DNA of 64,000 nucleotides from CATQHD01 sp965202675 (GTDB taxonomy: Bacteria > Actinomycetota > Acidimicrobiia > Spongiisociales > Spongiisociaceae): positions 2,604,001 through 2,668,000 of the forward strand of contig OZ241842.1 in the NCBI GenBank assembly GCA_965202675.1, written 5' to 3'. Every line of letters starts with the position of its first letter. The stretch's first letter is position 1. Below are positions 31,696-40,994 of the stretch, one piece after another. Under the pieces are notes generated by a model, which saw only the letters and a list, made by a program, of their open reading frames with translations, did not search any database and had not been told where the DNA came from. The position numbers and the translations under genes are program-made.

Positions 31696-32741
31696 GCGGC
31701 GTGCACCACCTCCACCGAGCGGGCGCCCACCTCGCCCGGTGAGCGGTTGGGGGCGTCCGCGCCCTTGGTGAGCTCGATGAGGGTGTCGGGCGGGCCGTCG
31801 CACTGGTAGAGGCCGGCATGGGCCGGAAGGTCGGCCTTGACATCGACGCCGTCCTCGCGGAAATGCCAGAGGAAGTCGCGCTCGAGGTCGACGATCAGCT
31901 GGCCCTCGGAGCCGTAGATGCGCACCTGGAGCTGGTGGCGGGGCCAGGGCTCGTCGGCTATTTCGCCGGCCCCGGCCTGGCGGGGGCAGCTGGCGCCGCT
32001 CAGGGCTCCGGTGGCGCCCGACTGGTAGCGGATGGCGATGGCGTCATGCAGATCGACGCGGGCCCCGGCGTTGTTCATCAGGGCGAACACCTCCGCGGCG
32101 CGCTCCCCGCTCAGCCAGAGGGCCAGGCCCATGGCGTGGCTCAGCTGGGCCGGGGCGTAGCCGCCGCCGGAGATGGCCGGATCGGTCCACGTGTCCCAGT
32201 CGGGCATGAAGTCGGCGGCCGATCCCTCGTAGGCGCCGGTGGCCTTGAGCAGCTCCCTCGTCCCCGACGCCATGGCCACCAGGATGTGCTCGATTTCGCC
32301 CACGCCGCCGCCTTCGGTCATCATCCGCTTGGCCTCGATGACGGTGGGGCGGTAGTGCCACCCGAACGAGATCACCAGATGCCGGCCCAGCGCCTTGGCG
32401 GCGGCGTCGATGTCCCAGGCGTCGGCGGGATGGATGGTCACCGGCTTCTCGCAGAGCACGTTGGCCCCCGCCTCCATGGCGGCCTTGGCGTGTTCGTGGT
32501 GGAAGATCACCGGGCTGGCCACCACCACCGCGTCCAGATCCAGTTCTAGGGCCTCCCGGTAGTCCTCGGTGACGTGCTCGAATCCGAACTTGTCCTTGAG
32601 CAGCTCGAGCGCCTCCCGCCCCTTGCGGCACGCCACCACCAGCTCTACGTCGTCGCGCTCCTGCAGGACGGGGATGTGGTTGCCCGCCGCCCAGGAACCC
32701 GCCCCGATAACGCCCACCCGCACCCGATCGTTGGAACCCAT
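31647..32741 (-). CDS. Gfo/Idh/MocA family oxidoreductase
   Basis: 364 residues. The Rossmann start VRVGVIGAGSWAAGNHIPVL and the family signature EKPVTIHP (catalytic Lys) are clear. The C-terminal domain contains YAPAQLSHAMGLALWLSGE. Members oxidise or reduce sugars, inositols and related compounds with NAD(P). GGAGG precedes ATG 32741. It is divergent from the mutarotase gene, and its end overlaps the convergent DapB-like gene. Confidence 0.85.
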   Translation of the reverse strand: MGSNDRVRVGVIGAGSWAAGNHIPVLQERDDVELVVACRKGREALELLKDKFGFEHVTEDYREALELDLDAVVVASPVIFHHEHAKAAMEAGANVLCEKPVTIHPADAWDIDAAAKALGRHLVISFGWHYRPTVIEAKRMMTEGGGVGEIEHILVAMASGTRELLKATGAYEGSAADFMPDWDTWTDPAISGGGYAPAQLSHAMGLALWLSGERAAEVFALMNNAGARVDLHDAIAIRYQSGATGALSGASCPRQAGAGEIADEPWPRHQLQVRIYGSEGQLIVDLERDFLWHFREDGVDVKADLPAHAGLYQCDGPPDTLIELTKGADAPNRSPGEVGARSVEVVHAAYESIRTGGLAAVPGV

Positions 32742-32953
32742 GCATCCTCCAGTAGACGCGTAATTTCATATGACGATACGGGGAGAACCACCGTCCTGCA
32801 ACCGCACGCCCGATGCGGCGGGTACAGCCCATCCGGCCTTGCCGCGGTCTGTCTTCGGATTGTTGGGCGGCCCGGGGCCGGCGGCGGCGGGGTTGCTATC
32901 GTGGGGGCGGCTCTGGACTCAGAGCGCCACCGCAACCCGAGATGGAGGAGACC

Positions 32954-33268
32954 TTGCAGCGAGCGTGTTTCACCTTCGAGATCTACCCGGACAAAGCCGA
33001 CGAATACAAGAAGCGCCACGACGAGATCTGGCCGGAGCTGGTGGAGCTGATCCAGAAGTCGGGGCTGAAGAACTACAGCCTGTTCCGCCGGGGAACCCAG
33101 ATCATCGCCTATGTGGAGTGCCATCCCGACATCGAGACGGCCTTCGCCAAGGTCGGCGGCGGCGAGGTCAATACACGCTGGTCCGAATGGTTCGAGGACG
33201 TGATCCTCAGCCTGGTGGACGAGGACGGCAACCTCTACTGGGCCGAGGAGGTCTGGCACCTCGACTGA
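32954..33268 (+). CDS. L-rhamnose mutarotase family protein
   Basis: 104 residues from the TTG at 32954, exactly the usual length of RhaM-type mutarotases; GGAGGAG lies just upstream and itself overlaps an in-frame ATG at 32942. Family blocks are FEIYPDKADEYKKRHDEIWPEL and RWSEWFEDVI. It interconverts the anomers of a deoxy-sugar. It sits among oxidoreductase, SDR and lactonase-like genes, which suggests an oxidative L-fucose or L-rhamnose-type route. Confidence 0.8.
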   Translation: MQRACFTFEIYPDKADEYKKRHDEIWPELVELIQKSGLKNYSLFRRGTQIIAYVECHPDIETAFAKVGGGEVNTRWSEWFEDVILSLVDEDGNLYWAEEVWHLD

Positions 33269-33299
33269 CCCCGGGCCCGGATCGGGCGGCGGGCCGTCG

Positions 33300-33998
33300 T
33301 CAGGTCATCACCCAGCCGCCGTTGATGTCGATGGTGGCGCCGTTGATGAACGCGGCCCCGTCACCGGCCAGGAAAGCCACCAGCTCGGCGAACTCGGCGG
33401 GCCGGCCGGCGCGGCCCACCGGTATCTGCGACCGGTACAGGGCCGCGAGGTCGTCGGGGACGTGGCGGGTCATGAAGCTGTTCTCCACGAACCCCGGCGC
33501 CACCGCGTTGGCGGTTACCCCGTAGGGGCCGTAGTTGCGGGCGAAGTTCTTGGTGAGCGAGACGATCGCCGCCTTGGTGGCGTTGTAGACCGCCGAGTCC
33601 GACACCCCGCCGGTGCGGGCGCCCACGCTGGAGATGTTGACGATGCGACCCCAGCCCCGCTGCCGCATGCCGTCTACCAGCGCTTGGCACAGGAAGAAGT
33701 TGGCCCGCAGGTTGACCGCGATCGTGTAGTCGAAGTCGTCCTGGGTGAACTCGGGGATGGGTTTGTGGAAGAAGACGGCGGCGTTCTGGACCAGGATGTC
33801 CACCGGGCCGGCCTCGGCCGCCAGCCGTCCGCACTCCGAGGGCCGCGACAGATCCACCTCGATCGCCCGGTCCAGGTCCTGGTGCTCGTGCTCGATCAGG
33901 TCGGCGCCGACCACCTCGCAGCCGTCCCTCCGCAGCGCCGCGCAGATGGCGGCGCCGATCCCGCGGGCCGACCCGGTTACCAGCGCTGTCCTGTTCAT
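33300..33998 (-). CDS. Short-chain dehydrogenase/reductase
   Basis: 232 residues. Cofactor motif TGSARGIG, the NAA block (VQNAAVFF), catalytic Ser in NISSVGA and YNATK (YxxxK). The C-terminus INGATIDINGGWVM is typical of classical SDRs such as sugar dehydrogenases. It converges with the mutarotase gene and is co-directional with the lactonase-like gene; oxidation of a sugar to its lactone is a reasonable guess. Confidence 0.85.
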   Translation of the reverse strand: MNRTALVTGSARGIGAAICAALRRDGCEVVGADLIEHEHQDLDRAIEVDLSRPSECGRLAAEAGPVDILVQNAAVFFHKPIPEFTQDDFDYTIAVNLRANFFLCQALVDGMRQRGWGRIVNISSVGARTGGVSDSAVYNATKAAIVSLTKNFARNYGPYGVTANAVAPGFVENSFMTRHVPDDLAALYRSQIPVGRAGRPAEFAELVAFLAGDGAAFINGATIDINGGWVMT

Positions 33999-34083
33999 CG
34001 CTCCTCCCTCCCTGCTCGGCTCGGTTCCTGGCCGCCGCCCCTGCTGATCGCGGGAACGGCCGGTCGCGGATGCGGGAGCTGCC

Positions 34084-34971
34084 TCAGATGCGGTACACCC
34101 GCTCGGCGTTCCCGGAGGCCAGGGCGGTCTGCTCGGCCTCGCTGCAGCCGGCGATCAGCTCCCGGTAGGCCCGCATCAGCTTGGCGTAGGAGGTGTAGGC
34201 CTTGTCCACCGGCCAGTTGGTGCCGAAGAAGCTCCGCTCCACCCCGAACACCTCCAGGCATGACTCCACCCAGGGCCTGATGGTGTCCTTGGTCGAGTCT
34301 CGTCCGGCCATGCGGTCTCCCATGGCCAGACCCGAGATCTTCATGTAAACGTTGTCGAGGCCCTCGAACGAGGCGATGCCCTTGGTGCGCCAGTCGTAGA
34401 AGTACTCGGCGGTGCGGGCCTGGGGGAAACCGGCGTGGTCGATCACGAGGATGATGTTGGGGAACTTGGCGGCCATGGCCGCCGCCTTGTGCATGTCTTC
34501 CCAGTAGACGTCCAGGTCGTAGACCAGGTTGTACTTCTCCAGCAGCGCGTACCCGCGGTGGAAGTCCGGGTCGACCAGGTAGTCGCCCTGGGCGAAGTCG
34601 CGGATGCCCCGGAAGTTGGCCGACTCCGCGTGCCGCTCGATGGTCCCTTCCACGTCCGGCTGCTGCATGCGGGCGTCGCCCACGATGGCCAACGGGTATC
34701 CGCCGGCGTCGATCATCCCCTGCAGCCACCGGGTCTCGTCCACGGGGTCCTCGCTGCCGATGGCCGCCTGGATGTGGACGGCCTTGGACACCCCGCAGCC
34801 CTCCGCCTCGGAGCGGAACTCGTCCACGGCGTACATCTTCATGCTCTTGATCAGATGGGTGTCGCCCAGCTGGGGGTGGATGAAGTCGTCCTCCAGCCAT
34901 ACCCATGCCAGGACGGGATGGTTGAGGTCCCAGAAGTGTACGTGGGTGTCTACGAACTCGACCTCGCTCAT
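34084..34971 (-). CDS. Amidohydrolase family, L-fuconolactonase-like
   Basis: 295 residues. HxH start (FVDTHVHFWDL), GIRDFAQGD, a VIDHAGFP strand and the closing Asp region FGTNWPVDKAYTSY, the layout of fuconolactonases and other sugar lactone hydrolases in the amidohydrolase-2 family. AGGAGG lies just before the ATG. It is upstream of the SDR on the same strand (85-bp gap), so the pair could oxidise a sugar and hydrolyse its lactone. Confidence 0.8.
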   Translation of the reverse strand: MSEVEFVDTHVHFWDLNHPVLAWVWLEDDFIHPQLGDTHLIKSMKMYAVDEFRSEAEGCGVSKAVHIQAAIGSEDPVDETRWLQGMIDAGGYPLAIVGDARMQQPDVEGTIERHAESANFRGIRDFAQGDYLVDPDFHRGYALLEKYNLVYDLDVYWEDMHKAAAMAAKFPNIILVIDHAGFPQARTAEYFYDWRTKGIASFEGLDNVYMKISGLAMGDRMAGRDSTKDTIRPWVESCLEVFGVERSFFGTNWPVDKAYTSYAKLMRAYRELIAGCSEAEQTALASGNAERVYRI

Positions 34972-35115
34972 GTTGCCTCCTGCCTGATGTATTTCTGTCT
35001 GCCGGGCCTGCTGGCTGCGGCCTCCGACGATAGCCGAAACATGGGGCGGGGCGCTATGTGAAGTTGCGTCCGCCGCCGAAGACGGGGCGCCGGGGAGGGT
35101 TGCGGCGCCCCCCGG

Positions 35116-35949
35116 TCAGGACTCGGCGTAGCGGACGTCGCTCTCGCCCAGGGTCACCCCGGTGATCATGTCGACCAGATGGCGGGTGGTGACGTCGGCC
35201 AGGTCGTCGATCTGGCCGATCTTCACGCCGTGGCGGAGCACCACCACCCGGTCGCAGGCCTCGAGCACGTCGTGCATGTTGTGGCTGATCAGCACCACGG
35301 CCACCCCCTCGTCGCGCAGCCTCCTGATCAGGGCCAACACCAGGGCGGTCTGCTCGACCCCCAACGCGGCGGCCGGCTCGTCGAGCAGCACGATGTGGCG
35401 GCCCCAGGCGACTGCCCGGCCCACCGAGACGGCCTGCCGCTGTCCGCCCGACAGGTGGGCGACGGTCGATTTGACCGAGGGGATATCGATGTGGAGGCGG
35501 TCCAGGTTCTCCTGCGTCTCCCGCTGCATGCGCCGGCGGTCCATCCAACCCGTCCATTGCATCAGCGGCCAACGCCGTTTCGCCTCCCGCCCCAGGAACA
35601 TGTTGGAGGTCACATCCAGGGTCTCTACCAGCGCCAGATCCTGATAGACGGTCTCGATGCCCAGGTCGCGGGCCGTCTGGGGGTCGGGTATCTCCACCGG
35701 TTCTCCGTCGATGAGAATCTGCCCGGAATCGGGCTGGTGCGAGCCGGAGATGCAGTTGATGACCGTGGTCTTGCCCGCCCCGTTGTCGCCCAACAGGCCC
35801 ACCACCTCGCCCCGATGCACCTCGAAGCTGACCTCGCGGGCCGCCCTCACCGCACCGAAAGACTTGGAGAGCTCCCTCAGCTCGAGGGCCGGGGTGCGAA
35901 CGCCGCCGTCTGCCGTTGCCCGATCTTCCAAGGCCGCCGCGCCGGTCAC
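35116..35949 (-). CDS. Sugar-type ABC transporter ATP-binding protein (FrcA/RbsA-like)
   Basis: 277 residues, a single nucleotide-binding domain. Walker A GDNGAGKTT, YQDLALVETLDVTSNMFLGRE (CUT2-type Q-loop region), signature LSGGQRQAV, Walker B IVLLDEPAAALG and switch H in ISHNMHDV. This is the FrcA/CUT2 class that serves a permease and a periplasmic sugar-binding protein, yet neither is adjacent. GTG start at 35949 with AGGGAA upstream. It is divergent from rtcB. Confidence 0.85.
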   Translation of the reverse strand: MTGAAALEDRATADGGVRTPALELRELSKSFGAVRAAREVSFEVHRGEVVGLLGDNGAGKTTVINCISGSHQPDSGQILIDGEPVEIPDPQTARDLGIETVYQDLALVETLDVTSNMFLGREAKRRWPLMQWTGWMDRRRMQRETQENLDRLHIDIPSVKSTVAHLSGGQRQAVSVGRAVAWGRHIVLLDEPAAALGVEQTALVLALIRRLRDEGVAVVLISHNMHDVLEACDRVVVLRHGVKIGQIDDLADVTTRHLVDMITGVTLGESDVRYAES

Positions 35950-36118
35950 CCGGAGTTCCCTTCGCAGATGGTGTAGATGGTTGATGATGGATGCATCGGT
36001 GTTGATGATACCCGCTCCCTCCGGCGGCCAACGCCGGGGGGACAGGACCGGGGCCAGGGCGCAGCCGTACGGCTATCTTGGGTTCCGCCCCGCAATCGCT
36101 TGAAGGAAACGGAAGTCG

Positions 36119-37291
36119 GTGCTGGAGAGAATAGGCGATGTCAACGTGTGGGCGGCCGACGCCCGCCGATCCGGGGCGCTGGAACAGGCGCGGCGGCTGG
36201 CGAAAGTCCCCGGCGTGGCCGCCCCGGTGGCGCTCATGCCCGACGCGCACGTCGGGATCGGCGCCTGCATCGGTTCGGTGGCCGCCACCGAGAAGGCCAT
36301 CATCCCGGCCGCGGTGGGTGTCGACATCGGATGCGGGGTGTCGGCCGCGGAGCTGGAACTGCAGGCGGAGGAGCTGCCGGCGGACCTTTCGGGTGTGCTG
36401 GAGGCCTTCGCTCCGGCGGTGCCCATCACGCATCACCCCGCAGGCGGCGGCGGGGGGCGGGCGGAGGCCGCCCGCTGGATGGCCGTCCGTCCGCCGCCCC
36501 CGATGATCGATGCGGGGAGGGCCGCCTCCCAGCTGGGTACCCTGGGAGGCGGCAACCATTTCTTGGAGATGTCGGTGGACGACATCCGCGGCGGCGTGTG
36601 GCTGGTGGTGCATTCCGGGTCCCGGGGGGCCGGCAACTTCATCGCCAGGCATCACATGAAGACGGCCTCCGGCCTGGACGGCCGGGCGGTGGAGGAGAAC
36701 CTGGCCGCGCTCCGGGAAGGTTCCCCCGAGTTCGACTCCTATGTGTCCGACATGCTCTGGGCGTCCGACTACGCCCGCCGCAACCGGGAGCAGATGCTGG
36801 CGGCGGCGGAGAACGCCCTGCAGAAAGCGGCCGGCCTGCGGCGGAAAAGGCGGCGCGTCATCTCCTGCCATCACAACTACGCCCAGCAGGAGGAATTCGG
36901 CGGCCGGCGGCTGTGGATAACCCGCAAGGGGGCTATCTCCGCCCGGCCGGGGGAGCTGGGTGTGATTCCCGGTTCGATGGGAAGCTCCACGTTCGTGGTG
37001 GAGGGGCTGGGCAACACCGCATCGTGGTGTTCGGCCGCCCACGGCGCCGGGCGGGAGATGTCCCGCTCCGAAGCCCGGAGGCGTCTGACGGCGGACGGAC
37101 TGCGGGAGTCGATGGCCCGCCGCCCGCGGGCGGCGGGCTCGCCGCGTCCGGTCTGGCAGGAGGGCCGCGCCGAGAAGTTGGTGGACGAGGCGCCCGCGGC
37201 CTACAAGGAAATCCGGGCGGTCATGGACGCGCAAGCCGATCTGTGCCGCCCGATCTTCCGGCTGGAGGCGGTGGTGAATTACAAGGGCTGA
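36119..37291 (+). CDS. rtcB: RtcB family RNA ligase
   Basis: 390 residues, a short-form RtcB. Metal and guanylylation landmarks are present: MPDAHVGIG, GVDIGCGVSA (metal-binding Cys), GTLGGGNHFLE, VHSGSRGAGN, SCHHNYAQ, and the conserved AHGAGREMSRSEA with the nucleophilic His. RtcB ligates 2',3'-cyclic phosphate and 5'-OH RNA ends in tRNA splicing and RNA repair. GTG start at 36119 with GAAGGAAAC upstream. No archease gene is nearby; it is unrelated in function to its neighbours as far as can be seen. Confidence 0.92.
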   Translation: MLERIGDVNVWAADARRSGALEQARRLAKVPGVAAPVALMPDAHVGIGACIGSVAATEKAIIPAAVGVDIGCGVSAAELELQAEELPADLSGVLEAFAPAVPITHHPAGGGGGRAEAARWMAVRPPPPMIDAGRAASQLGTLGGGNHFLEMSVDDIRGGVWLVVHSGSRGAGNFIARHHMKTASGLDGRAVEENLAALREGSPEFDSYVSDMLWASDYARRNREQMLAAAENALQKAAGLRRKRRRVISCHHNYAQQEEFGGRRLWITRKGAISARPGELGVIPGSMGSSTFVVEGLGNTASWCSAAHGAGREMSRSEARRRLTADGLRESMARRPRAAGSPRPVWQEGRAEKLVDEAPAAYKEIRAVMDAQADLCRPIFRLEAVVNYKG

Positions 37292-37470
37292 GACGGAGGT
37301 CCGGAGTTCTGCGCCATGCGGGGCGCCGGTGCGCGGCGGGCAGAGGTTCGATCAAGACCAGAGGCGGACGGTCTTCCGCCGGCCCGAGCAGCACTTGGAC
37401 ACACCTCTGGAACGATCCATCTAGAATAGACCGTGAATCACCCGGCATCCTCAGGCAATGGAGCGCTTAT

Positions 37471-38667
37471 ATGAGCCAAAGTATGTTGAGACAGGCGCTG
37501 GCCGAACGCACCCTGCGCATCCGCGGCGGCCACGAGTCCCCCTATTTCCAGATCCAGCGAAGGGTCGAGGGGCGCGACGACATCATCCGCCTGGTGAGGG
37601 GGGAGCCGGACATCCCGACCCCCTCCCACATCATCGAAGCCGCCAAGCGCTGCCTGGAGGGCGGCCACATCGGTTACACCCCGCCCGGGGGGATGATCGA
37701 GCTCCGGGAGGCCATCGCCCGCAAGTTCAAGCGGGACAACAACCTCGTATACGACGCCGAGTCCGAGATACTGGTTACGGCCGGCGCCCAGGAGTCGATG
37801 GCGGTCAGCCTGCAGACCCTGCTGGACCCCGGCGACGAAGTGCTGCTGGCCACCCCTCATTACATGGCCTACCCGGCCAACATCACCATGGCGGGCGGCC
37901 ATATCGTCTATGTCCCCACCGTCGAGGAGGAGGACTTCGAGCTGAAGCCCGAAGCCATCGAGGCGGCCATCACCGACCGGACCAAGCTGCTGGTGCTGGT
38001 AACCCCCAACAACCCCACCGCCGGGGTGATCAACGCCGAAACCCTGGCCGAGATAGCCGAGGCGGTGAGGGCGCATCCGGGGCTGGTGGTGATCTCCGAC
38101 GAGCTGTACGAGAAGGTGGTGTACGACGGGTTCGAGCACATCAGCTTCGCCTCCCTGCCGGGGATGCGGGAGCGGACCATCACCATCAACGGTTTCTCCA
38201 AGGCCTACAGCATGACCGGTTTCCGGGTGGGGTACATGGCCGGGCCGGCCGACTACATCCTGGCCGCCACCGAGCCCCGCCACTCGCTCAGCATCTCCAC
38301 CGGCCTTGCCTCCCAGCATGCGGCCCTGGCCGCCCTGGAAGGCCCGCAGGAGTTCCAGGAGGAGATGATGGCGGAATACCACCGCCGCCGGGCGGTCATG
38401 CGGGCGGCCTTCGACAGATTGGGCGTCACCTACGGGGAACCCAAGGGCGGGTTCTACTTCTTCGCCAACGTGTCGGGGTCGGGGATGGACGCGGTTGCCT
38501 TCGCCGACAAGGCGGTCGATTACGGGCTGCTCTTCTCGCCGGGCAACATCTTCGCCGAGGGGGCGGTCGACTACATCCGCATCTCATATCTGGCGCCCAG
38601 AGATCAATTGGAGGAAGCCATGGAACGGTTCACACGGCTGTGGAACGACTGCCGGAGCGGACGGTGA
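37471..38667 (+). CDS. Class I/II PLP-dependent aminotransferase
   Basis: 398 residues. Fold-type I aminotransferase: IIRLVRGEPDIPTP, YTPPGGMIELREAIA, TPNNPTAGV, ISDELYEKVVYDG and the Schiff-base Lys in NGFSKAYSMTGFRVG, with the C-terminal Arg in YIRISY. Likely an aspartate/aromatic type enzyme; the amino donor is not determined. Its TGA overlaps the GTG of the hydroxyacid dehydrogenase (GTGA), so the two may convert an amino acid to a hydroxy acid through the keto acid. The 179-bp gap upstream shows nothing supported. Confidence 0.88.
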   Translation: MSQSMLRQALAERTLRIRGGHESPYFQIQRRVEGRDDIIRLVRGEPDIPTPSHIIEAAKRCLEGGHIGYTPPGGMIELREAIARKFKRDNNLVYDAESEILVTAGAQESMAVSLQTLLDPGDEVLLATPHYMAYPANITMAGGHIVYVPTVEEEDFELKPEAIEAAITDRTKLLVLVTPNNPTAGVINAETLAEIAEAVRAHPGLVVISDELYEKVVYDGFEHISFASLPGMRERTITINGFSKAYSMTGFRVGYMAGPADYILAATEPRHSLSISTGLASQHAALAALEGPQEFQEEMMAEYHRRRAVMRAAFDRLGVTYGEPKGGFYFFANVSGSGMDAVAFADKAVDYGLLFSPGNIFAEGAVDYIRISYLAPRDQLEEAMERFTRLWNDCRSGR

Positions 38668-39638
38668 GCGCCCCGGCGGTAGCCCTGATCGAGGATTTCT
38701 CCCCCGCCCAGGTGGCGGCGCTGCGGGAAGCCCTGCCGGACGGGGCCGAGATACTGGAGGACGCCCTCGCTTCGGGAGCGGTCGACCGGGCCGCCTGGCT
38801 GGTGCTGTGGCGGCGGGGGATCGACGACGACCGGCTGGCGTCGCTCGCCTCCCTTCGGGGGGTGGTCACGCTCGACTCCGGCGGCGCCGAGCCCTCCGCC
38901 GAGATCTGCCGTTCACGGGGCATCCGGACCGAAAAGGTTCCCTCGCCCTCGCTGATCAGCGTGGCCGAGCACACGGTGATGCTGATTCTGGCCCTTTTCA
39001 AGCGCCTCCCCGCCGCCGCGGCGGGCGTCATGGACGGGGTGATGGTCGACGGCATGGAACCCTTCGTGACCGATCAGGAGAACTACGCCTACAACTGGGT
39101 GGGGCTCGATCTGTTCGAGGGGGTGTGGGGCAAGAAGGTCGGCCTGGTGGGGGTGGGCAAGATCGGAAGGGAGGCGGCCACCCGGCTGGCGGCGTTCGGC
39201 ATGGACGTCATCTACACCAAACGCAGCCGCTTCTCCCCCGAGGAGGAAAAGGAGCTGGGCATCCGTTACCTGCCCTTCGACGAGCTGCTGGCCGAGTCGC
39301 ACTGCGTCTCGCTCCACAACCGGTTCACCCCGGAGACCGAGAAGATGATGGGCGCCCGCGAGTTCGCCCTGATGCCCGAGGGGTCTTTCTTCGTGAACAC
39401 CGCCCGGGGGCGGCTGGTGGACGAGGACGCCCTGATGGCCGCCCTTCACAGCGGGCATCTGGCGGGCGCGGGCCTGGACGTGTTCTGGTGGGAGCCGATT
39501 CTGGCGGACAGTCCGCTGCGGAGCACCCCCAACCTGCTGATGACCCCCCACACCGGCGGGATTCCCAGCGCCGTCTCGGTCGCCCAGGAGCTGGCCGCGG
39601 CGGGCAGGGTCATAGCCCGGCCGGGGGCGGCGGGCTGA
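38664..39638 (+). CDS. D-2-hydroxyacid dehydrogenase
   Basis: 324 residues. Rossmann motif VGVGKIGREAATRLAAFG. The catalytic Arg is in LHNRFTPETEKM and the Glu region in NTARGRLVDEDAL. The usual catalytic His is in TPHTGGI. It reduces 2-keto acids to D-2-hydroxy acids or the reverse. Translationally coupled to the aminotransferase. Confidence 0.85.
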   Translation: MSAPAVALIEDFSPAQVAALREALPDGAEILEDALASGAVDRAAWLVLWRRGIDDDRLASLASLRGVVTLDSGGAEPSAEICRSRGIRTEKVPSPSLISVAEHTVMLILALFKRLPAAAAGVMDGVMVDGMEPFVTDQENYAYNWVGLDLFEGVWGKKVGLVGVGKIGREAATRLAAFGMDVIYTKRSRFSPEEEKELGIRYLPFDELLAESHCVSLHNRFTPETEKMMGAREFALMPEGSFFVNTARGRLVDEDALMAALHSGHLAGAGLDVFWWEPILADSPLRSTPNLLMTPHTGGIPSAVSVAQELAAAGRVIARPGAAG

Positions 39639-39704
39639 ACCGAAGAGTCATGTCTCGGCAGCCGGTCGTTTGACAGACCCTGATCAGACAAGAAAGGAAC
39701 CAAC

Positions 39705-40949
39705 GTGCGTACGATTCTCAAAGGCGGCGTGGTCGTCAACCTGGACGGCGGACCCTCCGAGCAGCAAGACCTGGTGATCGAAGACGAAAAGATCACCTCG
39801 ACGGGGGCTTCCGACGCCCGGCCCGGCGACAGCGTGGTGGACGTATCCGGCATGCATCTGTTGCCCGGCCTGGTCAACTGCCATGTCCATCTGGGGTGGG
39901 ACGGCTCCCACGACCTGGAGCAGCAGGCCAACGAGACGCCCGCCGTCAACGCCATCAAGGCGGTTATGAATATCCACCGCCAACTCTCGGCCGGGGTTAC
40001 CACCATCCGCGACCTGGGCATGAACAACGCCAACATCGACGCCAAGAACGCCGTTGACAACGGCTGGGCGCCCTGGATCCGGCTGTTTCCCAACGGGCGG
40101 GCCATCTGCACCACCGGCGGCCACACCTGGTGGTGCTGCCGGGAGGCCGACGGCATCTACGGGGTGCGGAGGGCCGTCCGGGAGCAGTTCAAGGCGGGCG
40201 CCTCCTGGATCAAGATCATGGGCTCGCACGAAGAGGTGCAGTTCACCATGGACGAGCTGCGGGCCATGGTCGAGGAGGCCCACCAGAACGGGTTGAAGGT
40301 AACCGCCCACGCCACCTTCGACGAGGCCATCTCCCGGGTGGTGGACGCCGGGGTGGACTGCGTGGAGCACGGCGGGTCGTTGACCCCCGCCACCATCGAG
40401 AAGATGGTGGAGAAGGGTACCCCCATCGTTACCACCTTCTCGCCGCTGGTGCAGCAGGTCAAGTTCGGCCGGGACTTCGGGATGACCGAATCAGATGTGG
40501 AACGGCGCAAGGACCAGATGGCCGACAAGTCCCGGTTCGCCGGCAACGTGGCCGCCGCCAAGGCGGGTATACCGATCGTGTTCGGCACCGACGCGGGCAG
40601 CCCGGTGGTGCCGCACTACGCCATCGCCGAGGAGCTCAAGTTCATGGTGGAGATCGGGGTCTGCCCCGACAACCTGGACGCGCTCAACTCCATCACCCGC
40701 CGCGGTGTGAAGGTGCTGGGCCTCGAGGACGAGCTGGGCAGCCTGGAGGCCGGCAAGACCGCCGACGTGGTGGCGGTGGGGGGCGACCCGCTGGCCTCTC
40801 TGGATCACATGAAAGACGTCAAGCGCGTCTTCGTCCGGGGCCAGCTGGCCTTCTCCTCCGAAGGCGGATACACCCAGACCGGCCGCGATGTCGAGGGCGC
40901 AGGCACCCGGTGGGGCCCCGCCGCCAGCATGGGTTACCGCCGGGCGTAG
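39705..40949 (+). CDS. Amidohydrolase, imidazolonepropionase/prolidase-like
   Basis: 414 residues. N-terminal sandwich, HxH motif (LVNCHVHLGWDG), Lys in SWIKIMGSHEEV, His in VTAHATFDEA, VEHGGSL, and Asp in FGTDAGSPVVPHYA. This is the binuclear imidazolonepropionase/Xaa-Pro dipeptidase-like branch; substrates in this branch vary from peptides to heterocycles. GTG start at 39705 with AAAGGA upstream. It is the first of a run of amidohydrolase and alpha/beta-hydrolase genes on the plus strand. Confidence 0.85.
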   Translation: MRTILKGGVVVNLDGGPSEQQDLVIEDEKITSTGASDARPGDSVVDVSGMHLLPGLVNCHVHLGWDGSHDLEQQANETPAVNAIKAVMNIHRQLSAGVTTIRDLGMNNANIDAKNAVDNGWAPWIRLFPNGRAICTTGGHTWWCCREADGIYGVRRAVREQFKAGASWIKIMGSHEEVQFTMDELRAMVEEAHQNGLKVTAHATFDEAISRVVDAGVDCVEHGGSLTPATIEKMVEKGTPIVTTFSPLVQQVKFGRDFGMTESDVERRKDQMADKSRFAGNVAAAKAGIPIVFGTDAGSPVVPHYAIAEELKFMVEIGVCPDNLDALNSITRRGVKVLGLEDELGSLEAGKTADVVAVGGDPLASLDHMKDVKRVFVRGQLAFSSEGGYTQTGRDVEGAGTRWGPAASMGYRRA

Positions 40950-40994
40950 GGAGCGCGGCCCACTCGACATAAGGGTCGGTCTCGAAACGGTTGC

